From assembly GCF_001659605.2 (NCBI RefSeq), contig NC_035174.2:20906027-20970026 (forward strand): a stretch of 64,000 nucleotides of DNA. The letters run 5' to 3'. Under the pieces are notes generated by a model. The model worked only from the letters and a program-made list of their open reading frames with translations. It was not told where the DNA came from and did no database searches. Below are positions 1 to 11,598 of the stretch, one piece after another. Numbering within the stretch: position 1 is the stretch's first letter; every line of letters begins with the position of its first letter. The position numbers were made by a program, and so were the translations under genes. The DNA is from Manihot esculenta (lineage: Eukaryota; Streptophyta; Magnoliopsida; Malpighiales; Euphorbiaceae).

Positions 1-1096
1 TCACTGACCCCTCAACTATGGCACTGGCCTCCATTCTTCGAGCCATATCTACCACTGTGTGAAAACTCTCCCTCTCAGCTGATTGAATCAATGAGGAGTA
101 CCTGGACTGTAATTTCATGACATATCTCCTGGCCTTCTTCACATCTGTATCTAGAGCTTGCCCTGAGAAGGGTAATAGCTCCAGAAATCTGTCTGTGTAC
201 TCCTCTATGCTCATGTCTTCTGTCTGTCTCAGTTGTTCAAACTCAATCATTTTCAACTCTCTGGAACTATCTGGAAATGCCCATCCAGCAAACTCATTGG
301 CGAATTCCTCCCATGTCATACTGTCTAGTCTCGGGTCCACATAGCACTTGAACCATTCCTTTGCCTTTTTGCACTTCAGGGTGAACCCTGCCATCTCAAT
401 GGCTCTTCTATCATCCGCCCCTAGCTCATCAGTGATCGTCTTCACTGCTCTCAGGTATTCAAAGGGATCATCCCCTGACTTATATTTAGGAGCATCCAGC
501 TTAAGGTAAGCTGTCATTTTCACCTTACTCCCACTGGCTGAGCTAGGTCTAGGAGGTTGAGTATCTGGGGCTACTGGTTCTGTAGGTGGTGGAGGTGGGG
601 ATGCAGCATTCCCCGGGGTGGGGTTTGCTGGGTGAGGATGGAAGGATGAGGGTGGATAGGCTGGGTACTGTGGGTACGGTGGATAGAAAGGTGGATAAGG
701 CATGTGAGTAGGGTAGGGATTAAAGCTGGAGTAATCCGACGTACTTCCCATCGGATACCCGGGACTCTGTGCATAGGGTGGGTAATAGGGTGGAAAACCA
801 TACCCCGAGGCCTGAGTGCCTCCTTGTGACTCCCCTGTCCCTTCTTCTGACATGCCAACATCCAGATTCCCATCCCTTCTCTGATCTTCTTCCATAACCT
901 CCCTCACATCTGAAGAACTTCCTCCTCTTTCTGTCCCCCTTCTGCTAGTATCAAAAGACCTTCTAGGGTCCCTTGATACTCTTTCTCTGTTTGTTCTGCA
1001 TGACATTGCCCTAGGCAATGTGGGAGGACGGGCGCTTGTGCCCTCATCCTCTGGTGGGACTCCTGTCAATCGTGCAGATCGACGAGTTCCTCTCAT
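1..1096 (-). CDS. gag: E1 Gag N-terminal part (partial at window edge)
   Basis: This is the capsid/nucleocapsid precursor of a chromovirus. I chose the ATG at 1096-1094, the start of the conserved [12 protein letters not shown] peptide shared by all sister elements. The frame is open from there to the window edge, about 365 codons. In order it shows a basic N-terminus, a Pro/Tyr-rich stretch (about residues 100-165), then the retrotransposon gag domain with the [11 protein letters not shown] and [11 protein letters not shown] motifs. The zinc knuckles and pol would lie off-window to the left. No stop is seen in the visible part, so E1 may be intact. A splice acceptor-like TTTTTCAG lies just upstream of the ATG. 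Confidence 0.85.
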   Translation of the reverse strand, partial: MRGTRRSARLTGVPPEDEGTSARPPTLPRAMSCRTNRERVSRDPRRSFDTSRRGTERGGSSSDVREVMEEDQRRDGNLDVGMSEEGTGESQGGTQASGYGFPPYYPPYAQSPGYPMGSTSDYSSFNPYPTHMPYPPFYPPYPQYPAYPPSSFHPHPANPTPGNAASPPPPPTEPVAPDTQPPRPSSASGSKVKMTAYLKLDAPKYKSGDDPFEYLRAVKTITDELGADDRRAIEMAGFTLKCKKAKEWFKCYVDPRLDSMTWEEFANEFAGWAFPDSSRELKMIEFEQLRQTEDMSIEEYTDRFLELLPFSGQALDTDVKKARRYVMKLQSRYSSLIQSAERESFHTVVDMARRMEASAIVEGSV

Positions 1097-1351
1097 TCTG
1101 TTTCTGAAAAACAGCACATAACTCACAAGCATTAGCATCATATGGTTCATGTGGAGTCACATGAACCTACATCACATACATGGCAAACATAGCATATCAT
1201 TTATGCGCATGCATATAGTCATGGCATATCACATCATCATAGCAAGACAGGACTCTACATCCTATCCTAGTGGACATGACCTTTCCTATTGTGCTTGACC
1301 CTCTAATACTTCTATGAGCCCGACACGCTAGGTCCGACCATGTGAACCTAG

Positions 1352-1364
1352 GGCTCTGATACCA
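1352..1364 (-). other. E1 primer-binding site (initiator tRNA-Met)
   Basis: The minus strand reads TGGTATCAGAGCC, complementary to the 3' end of plant initiator tRNA-Met, and sits 3 nt from the LTR. It marks the start of minus-strand DNA synthesis and proves that the LTR at 1368 is the 5' LTR. Confidence 0.9.
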
Positions 1365-1367
1365 CTC

Positions 1368-3570
1368 TGTAACGCCCCGGAAATCCGGACCGCTACCGGC
1401 GCTAGGATCCAGATCGGCATAAGGCCGCCGGGACCCGTAGCAAGCCTAACATATACCTGTAAACCTGCTTAATCCCATACATGATCAACCATCATACATA
1501 AAAAATTAAAACTTTTCTTTTATACATGTGATCAATCACCAACTCAACCTGTGCATACTCTGAACATATACATAAAAGAAGTCCCTCTGTGGGATCTCAT
1601 CAAAGCCTCGGAGGGCTATACATCATGTGTTGAGTTAGTTTTGCATAAACATCATATCATAAGATCATGTACTTAAAATAAACGGGATTAGCAATACATT
1701 GTAGTCAAGCACAACTCTATCCTCAATAACATAATTACACAACTGTTCAAAACTCTACATTACATTCTTATCATTGTCATGTCCACAAACTCTAACTATT
1801 ACATACATATGACTTTTCTCTTCTTTGCTTCTCTATCAAACCCGTACCTGCAAACCTGGGGGTTAGGGGAGAGGGGTGAGCTAGATGCCCAGTGAGTAGA
1901 ACTATATAAAAAAAGATATTTAAAACATGCTATAATGGAATGCATCATTGCACAAACATTTCACATCATGGAAGGACCGACCCAAAAATCCCTCAGCTCC
2001 ATGCCCGGCCCTATTATGGGCACCACAGGACTTCGTATTGCCCGGCCCTATTATGGGCACCACAGGACTTCGTAAATCGGAGCTATTGCCCGGCCCTATT
2101 ATGGGCACCACAGGACTTCGTACACAGGACTAGTGAGTCGTGCAATGTCCCTCCTCATCAACCACAATACAATAATGCAATGTAGCATATTCGTGATTCT
2201 AATGCAAACAACCTATATTATAGTCATGATGCATGAAACATGATAAAACATTCACTTTATTAATTTAAAAGGTTAAGTATAGTTCCACTCACCTCTGGCT
2301 GACTCTGTCAAACTCTCAGCAGCTGGCTCACTGCTGGGGTCCTTGGTTCCTCGGGTCCGAACCTACACAGGTGGACTCCAATGAGGGACCAATATATATA
2401 ATCATAACTCTAATGTATCCCCCAAAAACCCCCTAAAATATCATGAAAACATCACAGAAAATATGCATGAAATGGCTGAACAGGACACCTTCGGCGGCAC
2501 CTTCGGCGGCCGAAAGTCCTGGACAGAGACGAAACTCAGCTAGGTTCGGCGGCACCTTCGGCGGCCGAAAGTGCCAGACAGAGACGAAAGTCTCTTTTCG
2601 GGGGCACCTTCGGCAGCCGAAAGCTGCCTTCACAAGAGGGGTTCGGCGGCCGAAACTCCCTTCGGCTGCCGAACCTGGTTTCTGCCAAATGGCAGAAACT
2701 TGGTTCAAATGAACCTCCTGCCTCCCAAAACCACAGATCATGCATATTTCTCAACCAAAACATACATACAAGTTCCTAGGGGCCTCAAACATGCATATAC
2801 CCCATCTACAACACTTCATACACACACAATCAAGCTACATTGCTCAAAAACTCAACATAACCCATAAACTCAACATATGTCCTAAACATGCATTTCTACC
2901 CATAGATCTTACTTAAAACTTGTTTAAAACATAAAAAGGGTTCAAGATCGACCCTTACCTCTTGAAGAAACGAGAGGAAAGTGATCCTAGCTTGGAGATG
3001 GAGAGATTAAGCTCTTTGAACCTCCAAGCACTCAAAACTTGCTCAAAACTTGCTCAAAGCTCACAAATCTTCAAAACGAAGTTATAAACTCGTTAAAACC
3101 ATGAAAGATCTAAAGGAAACACTCAAGATCGAGGGAGGAGCGGTGGAGACTCACCTTGGCCGACAATGGGAGAGAAAAAGCTCGCCCGTGCGGACCTAGG
3201 GGACCCTTTTATAGTGGCTGGCCAGGCCACGTTCGGGGGCCGAATGTGCCTCCGCATCCATGCAATGTTCGGCGGCCGAACATAAGGTTCGGCGGCCGAA
3301 CCTGCACTTCCCTCTCTTAGACTTTCGGGGGCCTAACGTGCCTCCCAAAGTCCATGCATGTTCGGCGGCCGAAAGTGAGTTTCGGCGGCCGAACCTGGGT
3401 TTTCCCTTAAAGAAATTTTCATGCAAAAACTCATTTAAAATCATACTTAAAACATTAAAAACATGAAAACATTTTATAAAAAACATGCTTTTACCCTTCT
3501 AGAGGTTTCCGACACCCAAATTCTACCGGACGGTAGGAATTCCGGTACCGGAGTCTAGCCGGGTATTACA
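1368..3570 (-). repeat. E1 5' LTR (2203 bp)
   Basis: It is bounded by TGTAACGCCCC at the left and GGGTATTACA at the right (TG...CA ends). On the minus strand a TATA box (TATAAAAG, 3213-3206) leaves a U3 of only about 360 bp and an R-U5 of about 1.85 kb. Palindromes of the TTCGGCGGCCGAA type form one cluster in U3 (about 3231-3402) and one in R-U5 (about 2487-2680). Splice donor-like sites lie downstream of the TATA box (AAG/GTGAGT near 3153 and AGAG/GTAAGG near 2963). A three-copy minisatellite is at 2003-2122. The small open frames inside come from the palindromes and are not genes. Confidence 0.92.
2003..2122. repeat. Three-copy minisatellite in the E1 LTR
   Basis: Three tandem copies of a unit of about 35 bp start with GCCCGGCCCTATTATGGGC and end with CTTCGTA, two of them adjacent and the third after a short spacer. 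The same array is in both E8 LTRs (about 55712-55832 and 60114-60234). Other subfamilies carry different arrays at the equivalent place. Confidence 0.9.
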
Positions 3571-3710
3571 CATTTAATTTCATACTTAAAACATTAAAAT
3601 ACATGAAAACATTTTATGAAAACGTGTTCTTACCCTTCTAGAGATTTCCAACGTTCGAGATCCCACCGGACGGTAGGGATTCCGATACCGGAGTCTAGCC
3701 GGGTATTACA
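3571..3710 (-). repeat. E2 3' LTR, terminal 140 bp (split by E1)
   Basis: The sequence from CATTTAATTT to GGGTATTACA matches 11207-11346 base for base. It is the U3 end of the E2 3' LTR; E1 inserted 140 bp from its end and pushed the remainder off-window. Confidence 0.9.
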
Positions 3711-3817
3711 TTCTCCCCCCCTTAAGAATATTCGTCCCCGAATGTTCCTCGACTAGTACATAGCATAACAAACAACATAACATACATACATACATATAAA
3801 ACACATAGGGACTAACC
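3711..3817 (-). promoter_or_regulatory. E2 polypurine tract and 3' spacer with hairpin
   Basis: TTCTCCCCCCCTTAAG next to the LTR is the reverse complement of the polypurine tract that primes plus-strand synthesis. Just inside it, ATTCGTCCCCGAAT is a short stem-loop conserved in every chromovirus here. Confidence 0.8.
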
Positions 3818-6800
3818 TTAAAAGAGGTGGGGATATTGCTGGAGCATGGACTCCCGTGTCTCCCAGGTACACTCCTCAAAATTGTGGTGGTTCCAAAGGA
3901 CTTTCACCATCGGGATTTCCTTGTTCCTTAGCTTTCTGATCTGGGTGTCTATGATCCGTACTGGCTGTTCAACATAGGTGAGATCCTCTTGGATCTCTAC
4001 ATCAGGCTCACTAAGAACCTTGCTCGGATCTGACACAAACTTCCTCAACATAGAAACATGGAAAACCGGATGGATTCTTGCCATAGTAGCAGGTAAGTCC
4101 AGCTTGTACGACACATTCCCAATCTTTTGCAAGATTTCAAAGGGTCCGATGTATCGTGGGGCTAGTTTACCTTTCTTTCCGAAGCGAACCACTCCCTTCA
4201 TTGGAGACACCTTGAGCAATACCAGATCCCCCTCCTGAAACTCTAACTGTCTCCTGCGGACGTCTGCATAACTCTTCTGTCTGCTTGCAGCAGTCTTGAT
4301 TCTCTCTCTGATGATGGGTACCACCCTGCTGGTGATCTCAACTAACTCAGGCCCTGCTAAAGCCTTCTCTCCAACTTCCTCCCAGCAAACAGGGGACCTG
4401 CACTTCCTTCCATTCAAAGCTTCATATGGAGCCATCCCGATGCTAGCATGATGGCTGTTATTGTAGGCAAACTCCACCAAAGGTAGATGCTGCCTCCAAG
4501 AACCGCCAAAGTCCAACACACACATTCTGAGCATATCCTCTATGGTCTGGATGGTCCTTTCTGACTGTCCGTCCGTCTGTGGATGGAAGGCAGTACTGAA
4601 ATCCAACCTGGTACCCATGGCATCCTGCAGACTCCGCCAAAACCTGGAGGTGAACTGGGGCCCTCTATCTGACACTATTGAAACAGGAACCCCATGCAGT
4701 CTGACAATCTCGTTTACATACACCTGCGCTAACTTGTCCACAGAATAGCCACTCCTGACAGGGATGAAGTGAGCAGATTTGGTGAGTCTGTCCACAATCA
4801 CCCATATGGAGTCCAATCTGTTGGACGCTGCCGGTAACCCCACTACGAAGTCCATAGCTATATTCTCCCATTTCCACTCTGGAATAGGTAGCGGGTTAAG
4901 CATTCCAGCCGGCTTCTGATGTTCCAGCTTCACCCTCTGACATACTTCGCAGGCGGACACAAACTGTGCCACTTCTTTCTTCATCGCTGGCCACCAATAA
5001 ACCTTCTTTAAATCTTGATACATCTTGGTGGCTCCGGGGTGAACGCTGTATCTTGCATTATGAGCTTCTCTCATAATGTCTCCCTTAAGCCCTATGTCAT
5101 CTGGTACACATAATCTGCTCCCATAGCGGAGGATCCCCTTACTGTCAAATCTGAACTCACTATCTTTGCCTGACTGAACAGTCCTGGCAATCTTCACTAA
5201 CTCTGGGTCCTCATGTTGTTTCTGAGCCACCTGCTCCAGAAACACGGGTGTCACTTTCATCTGTGCAATCAAAGTACCTGTACCAGTCAACTCCAACTGT
5301 AGACCCTCATTAATGAGCTTGTAAAACTCCTTCACCACCGGTCTCCTTTCTGCCGTGATGTGGGATAAACTACCTAGTGACTTCCGGCTTAGGGCGTCTG
5401 CCACAACATTCGCCTTACCCGGATGGTACTGAATCTTGCAATCATAGTCACTCAGCAGTTCTACCCACCTCCTCTGTCTCAAATTCAATTCTCTCTGGCT
5501 CAAGATGTGCTGCAGGCTCTTATGATCAGTAAAGATCTCACATTTTACCCCATAGAGATAATGCCTCCACATCTTGAGTGCAAAGATGACTGCTGCCATC
5601 TCAAGATCGTGTGTGGGGTAATTCAACTCATGCCTCTTCAGCTGTCTAGAAGCATAAGCGATCACCTTGCCATTTTGCATCAACACACAACCTAAGCCTA
5701 CTCTGGATGCATCACAGAACACTGTGAAGTCCTCATTGCTAGTTGGCAGAGCTAACACTGGTGCTGAAGTCAACCTCCTCTTAAGCTCTTCGAAACTCTC
5801 TTCACACTGGTCGGTCCACAGAAACTTCTGGTTCTTCCTGGTCAATCTGGTTAGAGGAGCTGCAATCTTTGAGAAGTCCTGAACGAACCTCCTGTAATAA
5901 CCAGCCAAACCCAAGAAACTTCAGATCTCAGTCACTGTGGCGGGTCTAGGCCAGTTAGTCACAGCCTCCACTTTCTTGGGGTCTACCTCTATTCCATTCT
6001 CTGACACTACATGCCCCAAGAATGAGATGCTCCTCAACCAGAACTCACACTTGGAGAACTTGGCATACAAGCCATGTTCCCTCAAGGTCTGCGAACTATC
6101 CTCAGATGATGGGCATGCTCCTCTGCATTCCTGGAATACACTAAGATATCATCTATGAAGACAATAACAAAGTGGTCCAGGTACTGTCTAAACACTCTGT
6201 TCATGAGGTCCATGAATGCTGCAGGGGCGTTGGTTAACCCGAACGGCATTACAAGGAACTCATAATGCCCATATCTGGTCCTGAAAGCTGTCTTTGGTGT
6301 GTCTTCTTCCCTTATTCTCAGCTGATGGTACCCTGATCTCAGATCTATCTTGGAGAAACAGCCCGCTCCTGCTAGCTGGTCGAATAGATCGTCGATCCTT
6401 GGCAATGGGTACTTGTTCTTAGTAGTGACTTTGTTCAACTGTCTGTAGTCGATACAAAGTCTGAGGGATCCATCCTTCTTCTTTACAAAGAGCACTGGAG
6501 CACCCCAAGGTGAGGTACTCGGTCGGATGAAGCCCTTATCTACCAGATCTTGCAACTGTTCTTTCAACTCTTTCAACTCAGCTGGGGCCATCCTGTAGGG
6601 AGGGATAGAGATCGGTCTCGTTCCAGGCATTAACTCTACCTCGAACTCTATCTCCCTAGCAGGTGGTAAACCTGGCAGTTCGTCTGGGAACACGTCTAAG
6701 AACTCTCTGACCACTGGCACTGAGGCGGGCTCTCTAACCTGACTGTCTAGCTCTCTCACGTGAGCTAGAAAACCCTGACAACCCCTCCTGAGCAGCCTAC

Positions 6801-8808
6801 GAGCCTGTAGGGCCGATATCATACCTCTAGGTGTACCCCTTCTGTCTCCTTTGAAGACGACTTCTGACCCATCCTGACATCTGAACTTAACTACCTTGTC
6901 CCTGCAGTCCAAGGTAGCGCCATGGGTAGATAACCAGTCCATCCCTAGAATGACGTCAAAATCAGTCAACTCTAGAACCACAAGGTCGGCGGACATGCAT
7001 CTTCCCTCCACAAAAACTGGACTACATTGGCAGACTGACTTTGCCACTGACGGGTCACACTTGGGTCCACTGACCCAGAGGGGACACTCTAACTCAGAGA
7101 CCATCAACCCTAACCTCTGCACGGCTCTCGGAGCGATGAAAGAATGAGATGCACCAGGGTCCATCAATGCATACACATCAGAACAACCAATGATGAGATT
7201 ACCTGCCACCACGGTGTTGGATGTGTTCGCCTCTTGCTGTGTCATTGTGAAGATCCTCGCTGGAGCTAACGGACCTTCACCTCTGAAACCCGCTGAAGAA
7301 GAGGCTGCTCCTCTCCCTCTACCTCTGCCGCTGGCTTGAGTTAGTGCTGGAGCTACTGGCTGAGCTACACTGCCTGAACCTGTCTGCTGGGACTGTGCCA
7401 TAACAGCTGCTCTAGGACAATCCCGAGCCATATGTCCCTCTTGCCCACATCTGAAGCAGGCTCTGAATCCATAGAGGCACACTCCCCTGTGTGGCTTACC
7501 ACACCTCACACATGCTACATTGTCTGCACCTGAGCTTGAGCCACTTCCTAATCCCAGACCTGACTTGATCTTGCTCCAGAACTTGTTCTTCTTCTACTTC
7601 TTGGTGGTACTGCTCCACCTCTTACTACCTGAACTTAAAGAAGAAGGATCCACTTTTCCCCTACCTGGGGTTTTGGAACCGGAAGGCTGTGCTGCTGTCT
7701 GTTTGACATTTCCCTCGATGATAGCACTAGCCTCCATCCTCCTAGCCATATCCACTATGGCATGAAAACTCTCTCTATCTGCTGACTGTACCAAGGAGGA
7801 ATACCTGGGATGGAGCTTCATGATATACCTCCTTGACTTCTTCTGATCTGTATCAAGGTTCTGCCCAGCAAATGGCAGCAACTCCATAAACCTGTCAGTA
7901 TATTCATCTACACTCATGTCATCAGTTTGCCTCAACTGCTCGAATTCTATCATCTTCAATTCCCTTGAACTATCAGGGAAAGCCCATCCTGCAAACTCAT
8001 TTGCGAAATCCTCCCATGGAAGACTGTCCACCCTCGGTTTGATGTAGTTCTTGAACCACTCACGGGCCTTCTTGCATTTTAGGGTGAACCCAGCCATCTG
8101 AATGGCTCTACTGTCATCCGCCCCTATCTCGTCTGTTATCATTTTGACCCTTTCCAGATACACAAATGGGTCATCACCACTATCATATTGGGGAGCACCC
8201 AGCTTCATGTAGTCGGTCATCTTGACCTTGCTCCCTCTGGATGAGCTAGGGTTAGGAGGTTGAGTAACTGGGGCTGCTGGTTCTGTAGGTGGTGGAGGTG
8301 GTGCAACATTTTCTGAGGTAGGGTTTGCTAGATTTGGATAGTAGGGTGGAGGTGGATACATTGGGTACTGAGAGTATGGTGGGTAGTATGGTGGGTATGG
8401 CATCTGTGTGGGATAAGGGGTGAAACTAGGGTAATCCGATGTACCTCCCATCGAATACCCGGGATGTTGTGAGAAATGTGGGTAGTGAGGTGGCTGTACA
8501 AATCCCGAGGCCTGAGTGCCTCCTTGGGACTCTCCCATACCTTCCTCTGACATATTGACTCCCAAACTGCCATCCCTCCTCTATTCTACGTCCATATCAT
8601 CCCCCATATCCTCTGACGCTCCTCCCTGAACTGTCCCTCTGACTGATCTGCTCCTACCCAGATCCAGAGACCTTCTAGGGTCTCTCATTGCTCGGTCCCT
8701 GTTGGACCTGCTAGACATTGCCCTAGGCAATGCTGGAGGACGGGCGCTCATGCCCTCATCCTCAGGTGGCACTCCAGTCAATCTTGCAGATCGACGAGTT
8801 CCTCTCAT
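3818..8808 (-). pseudogene. gag-pol: E2 gag-pol pseudogene (chromovirus polyprotein)
   Basis: The reading frame runs from the ATG at 8808 to 3818. It shows the gag domain, zinc knuckle ([15 protein letters not shown]), protease (MDPGASHSF), RT with FIDDILVYS, RNase H (DASRVGLG), integrase (HHCC zinc region, then the DDE core with SDRGPQF) and a C-terminal chromodomain. Breaks: a TAG at 8578-8580 where relatives have CAG; a TAG at 7591-7593; a one-base loss near 6096 that shifts the frame; and a TGA near 5917 just before the conserved [11 protein letters not shown] motif. The longest open piece (3818-5914) covers RNase H to chromodomain. The element cannot make a full polyprotein. By gag sequence it is closer to E5 than to E1, E3 and E8. 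Confidence 0.92.
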
Positions 8809-9060
8809 CCTGTCTTCTGAAAAACCACACATAGCACAAACATCAGCATCATATGGTTCATGTGGGCACACATGAATCCTCATCACAAACATCACATAGC
8901 ATAGCATATCATTTATGCACATGTATATAATCATGGCATATCACATCATCATTCAAGACAGGACCCACATCCTATCCTAGTGGACATGACCTTTCCTATT
9001 GTGCTTGACCTTCTATACTTCTATGAGCCCGACACTCTAGGTCCTATCATATGAACCTAG
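8809..9060 (-). promoter_or_regulatory. E2 leader between primer site and gag
   Basis: This is non-coding leader. On the minus strand it ends with a branch point-like CTAAT/CTGAT and GGTTTTTCAG just before the gag ATG, a good plant 3' splice site that is kept in all sister elements. Confidence 0.5.
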
Positions 9061-9073
9061 GGCTCTGATACCA
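9061..9073 (-). other. E2 primer-binding site (initiator tRNA-Met)
   Basis: The minus strand reads TGGTATCAGAGCC, 3 nt from the 5' LTR start at 9077. Confidence 0.9.
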
Positions 9074-9076
9074 TTC

Positions 9077-11346
9077 TGTAACAGCCCGGAAATCCGGACC
9101 GCTACCGGCGCTAGGATCCAGATCGGCGTAAGGCCGCCGGGACCCGTAGCAAGCCTAACATATAACCTGTAAACCTGTTTAATCCCATACATGATCAACA
9201 ATACTCATAAACCTGTAAACATTTTCATATAACAACCAAGCTCAACCTGTACATAAACATAAACATAACATAAACCTCCACTGGAGCCCTCATCAAATGC
9301 TCCAATGGGGTATCTCATCATACATAAGCTTGGCCGAAACATAACCTCATATCATAAAGACCATGTACATACAAGTGGGATTAACAATCTGTATTGGTCA
9401 AACACAACTCTATCCTCAATATTCAAATTACATAACATAACCTAAAACTCTTTTACATTACATCATAATACAATTGTCATGTCCACAATCTAACTATTAC
9501 ATAACATCACTTCATACTCTGGCTAACCTCCTGGTCTACCCTGTACCTGCACATCTGGGGTTAGGGGAGAGGGGTGAGCTATAAAGCCCAGTGAGCAGAA
9601 TAGAGAAAACATATATTAAAATATTTCATGCTTCCATGAAATGCAACACATCACAAACATATCACATAAGGATGGTATTGTCACCTATAGTCCTCAACAG
9701 AGTCCAATCGTGCCAGGGGCATAGAATGGGCCTCACTGGTCTTTCTCTTACATACATAACATAACATAACATTCCAATATGCCAGGGGCGTAGAATGGGC
9801 CTCACTGGTCTTTCTCTTAACATAGTCCAGGGGCGTAGAATGGGCCTCACTGGCAATCCGTACCGTATCATCATCATATCATACCATAGGAGGACTAGAG
9901 GATCATCCAATGACCAATCCGCATCCACATCAAATTATGCAATGCAACATATTCGTGAATACTAATGCAAACAATCCTAAAATATCACATGGCATATATG
10001 ATGCATGAACATGCTTCAAAAATTTATATTTCAGTTATTTAAAAACTTAAGGTTCATTCCACTCACCTCTTAGCTGAAGCTCAACAGACTCTGAAGCAGC
10101 TATCTCACTGCTGGGGTCCCTGATTTCCCGGGTCCGAACCTACACAGGTGGACTCAAATGAGGGACCGAACATACATAAACATGACTCTAAAATACTCTC
10201 CAAAAAACCCCATAGAACATCATGAAAACATCCCATAGAAATATGCATGTAATGACTGAACAGGGCACTTTCGGCGGCACCTTCGGCGGCCGAAAGTCCT
10301 GGACAGATCCGAAAGTCAGGCACTTTCGGCAGCACCTTCGGCGGCCGAAAGTCCCAGACAGAGACGAAAGTCTCTTTTCGGGGGCAACTTCGGCAGCCGA
10401 ATGCTGCCTCCACAAAAGAGGGTTCGGCGGCCGAAAGTCATTTCGGCGGCCGAACCTGAGCTTCTCCCGAAGGGCAGAAACTCAGCTCCTCTATGCACAT
10501 TTTGCCTCCCAAGCTCTAATCATGCATAAACTTGCTCTACAACATGCATACTTCACATACATTACACCTAGGGGTCTCAAACTATCATATACCCCATCTA
10601 CAACACTTCCAACAACACATAAACAAGCTACATTGTTCATCAAAGCATCAAAATCCATAGACTCAACATATACCCTAACATGCATTTCTACCCATAGATC
10701 TTGCATAAAACTTAGTTAAAACACATAAGGAGCTTAAGATCGGCTCTTACCTCTTGAAGATCGAGAGGGAGACGACCTAAACTTGGAGATCCACGAAAAT
10801 GAGCTCCTGAGTTCCCAAAGCTCCAAAACTTGCTTTAAATGCTCAAAACTTGCAATGTGAGTTTAAAACTCAAGAAAGATGGAAGAGATTTGGAGGAAGA
10901 GCACAAGATTTGCAAAGGGAAGGTTGGAAGCTTGCTGTGGCCGAAAATGGGAGAAAGCTCACCCATTTCGGCTAAGTGCCCCTTTTATAGGTGGCTGGCC
11001 AGGCCACGTTCGGGGGCCGAATGTGCCTCCGCATCCATGCAATGTTCGGCGGCCGAACTTGACTTTCAGCGGCCGAACCTGAACTTCCCTCACTCATGCT
11101 TTCGGGGGCCTAACGTGCCTCCAAAACGCATGCATGTTCGGCGGCCGAACTTGACTTTCGGCGGCCGAACCTGGGTTTTCCTGCAAAGATTTTTCATGTA
11201 AAAACTCATTTAATTTCATACTTAAAACATTAAAATACATGAAAACATTTTATGAAAACGTGTTCTTACCCTTCTAGAGATTTCCAACGTTCGAGATCCC
11301 ACCGGACGGTAGGGATTCCGATACCGGAGTCTAGCCGGGTATTACA
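9077..11346 (-). repeat. E2 5' LTR (2270 bp)
   Basis: Its ends are TGTAACAGCCC and GGGTATTACA. The minus-strand TATA box is at 10989-10982. TTCGGCGGCCGAA-type palindromes lie in U3 (about 11008-11172) and R-U5 (about 10270-10455). A minisatellite built on a GGGGCGTAGAATGGGCC core is at about 9710-9853. Splice donor-like AGAG/GTAAG lies near 10747 on the minus strand. Confidence 0.9.
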
Positions 11347-11598
11347 GAGAGTCTCAGGGAGGCGCTCAGGCCTCGGGGTTTGGTTATCCACCCCATTATC
11401 CACCCTTTCAACAGGGCCCGGGGTATCCGATGGGGAGTATGTCGGATTACTCTAACTTTGCCCCATATCCTACCTACATGCCTTATATGCCTTATCCTCC
11501 TTTTTACCCACCATATCCCATGTATCCACCCACACCTTTCCATCCCAGTACAGCATACCCAAATCCACGGGATACAACACCTTCTGCACCACCAGAAT
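11347..11598 (+). pseudogene. gag: E4 gag, Pro/Tyr-rich fragment between two insertions
   Basis: The plus-strand frame starting GESQGGAQASGFGYP is the Pro/Tyr-rich N-terminal third of a chromovirus Gag, homologous to the same region of E8 and E3. It is bounded on the left by the E2 5' LTR and on the right by the E3 LTR. It ends in the codons that lead directly into the E4 gag sequence resuming at 21550, so both pieces come from one gene. The N-terminus and 5' LTR of E4 lie off-window left of E2. Confidence 0.88.

Larger units (their letters stand above)
1..3570 (-). mobile_element. E1: chromodomain Ty3/gypsy LTR retrotransposon, 5' part only
   Basis: The visible part holds the start of gag, the primer-binding site and the complete 5' LTR; the rest runs off the left edge. 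The element reads on the minus strand. Its right end joins directly onto the last 140 bp of another LTR (3571-3710) that is identical to the end of the E2 5' LTR, so E1 inserted inside the E2 3' LTR. The predicted 5-bp duplication is CATTT at 3571-3575; its partner lies off-window. It is the same subfamily as E8, with which LTR and gag are nearly identical, but E1 keeps the gag segment that E8 has lost. Confidence 0.9.
3571..11346 (-). mobile_element. E2: defective chromodomain Ty3/gypsy element
   Basis: In plus-strand order it has the last 140 bp of its 3' LTR (the rest is displaced to the left of E1), a polypurine tract, degraded gag-pol, a tRNA-Met primer site and a complete 5' LTR. The 140-bp 3' LTR remnant is identical to the matching part of the 5' LTR. 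E2 inserted into the gag gene of the plus-strand element E4; its right-flank target sequence is GAGAG (11347-11351) and the left copy is off-window. Confidence 0.9.

Noticed and set aside
571..873. Alternative-frame open reading frame over E1 gag (and the counterpart at 58687-59163)
   Set aside because: It is a shifted frame over the Pro/Tyr-rich gag stretch, His/Pro-rich by composition. The gag frame is clearly the coding one.
2003..2122. Regularly spaced repeats that could suggest a CRISPR-like array
   Set aside because: There are only two or three direct copies in an LTR of a plant genome; it is a minisatellite.
2433..2763. Overlapping open frames on both strands inside the LTRs (also near 3260, 10188, 12743, 20394, 30060, 37731, 56245 and 60647)
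   Set aside because: They are produced by GC-rich palindromes that avoid stops in several frames, rich in FGGR, RRPN and SAAE. They lie wholly in LTR DNA and match no family.
3978..4238. An 86-residue antisense open frame conserved in E2, E3 and E8 (also 14150-14410 and 57537-57797)
   Set aside because: It is the complement of the conserved integrase C-terminal/chromodomain coding strand; its conservation follows from the sense protein.
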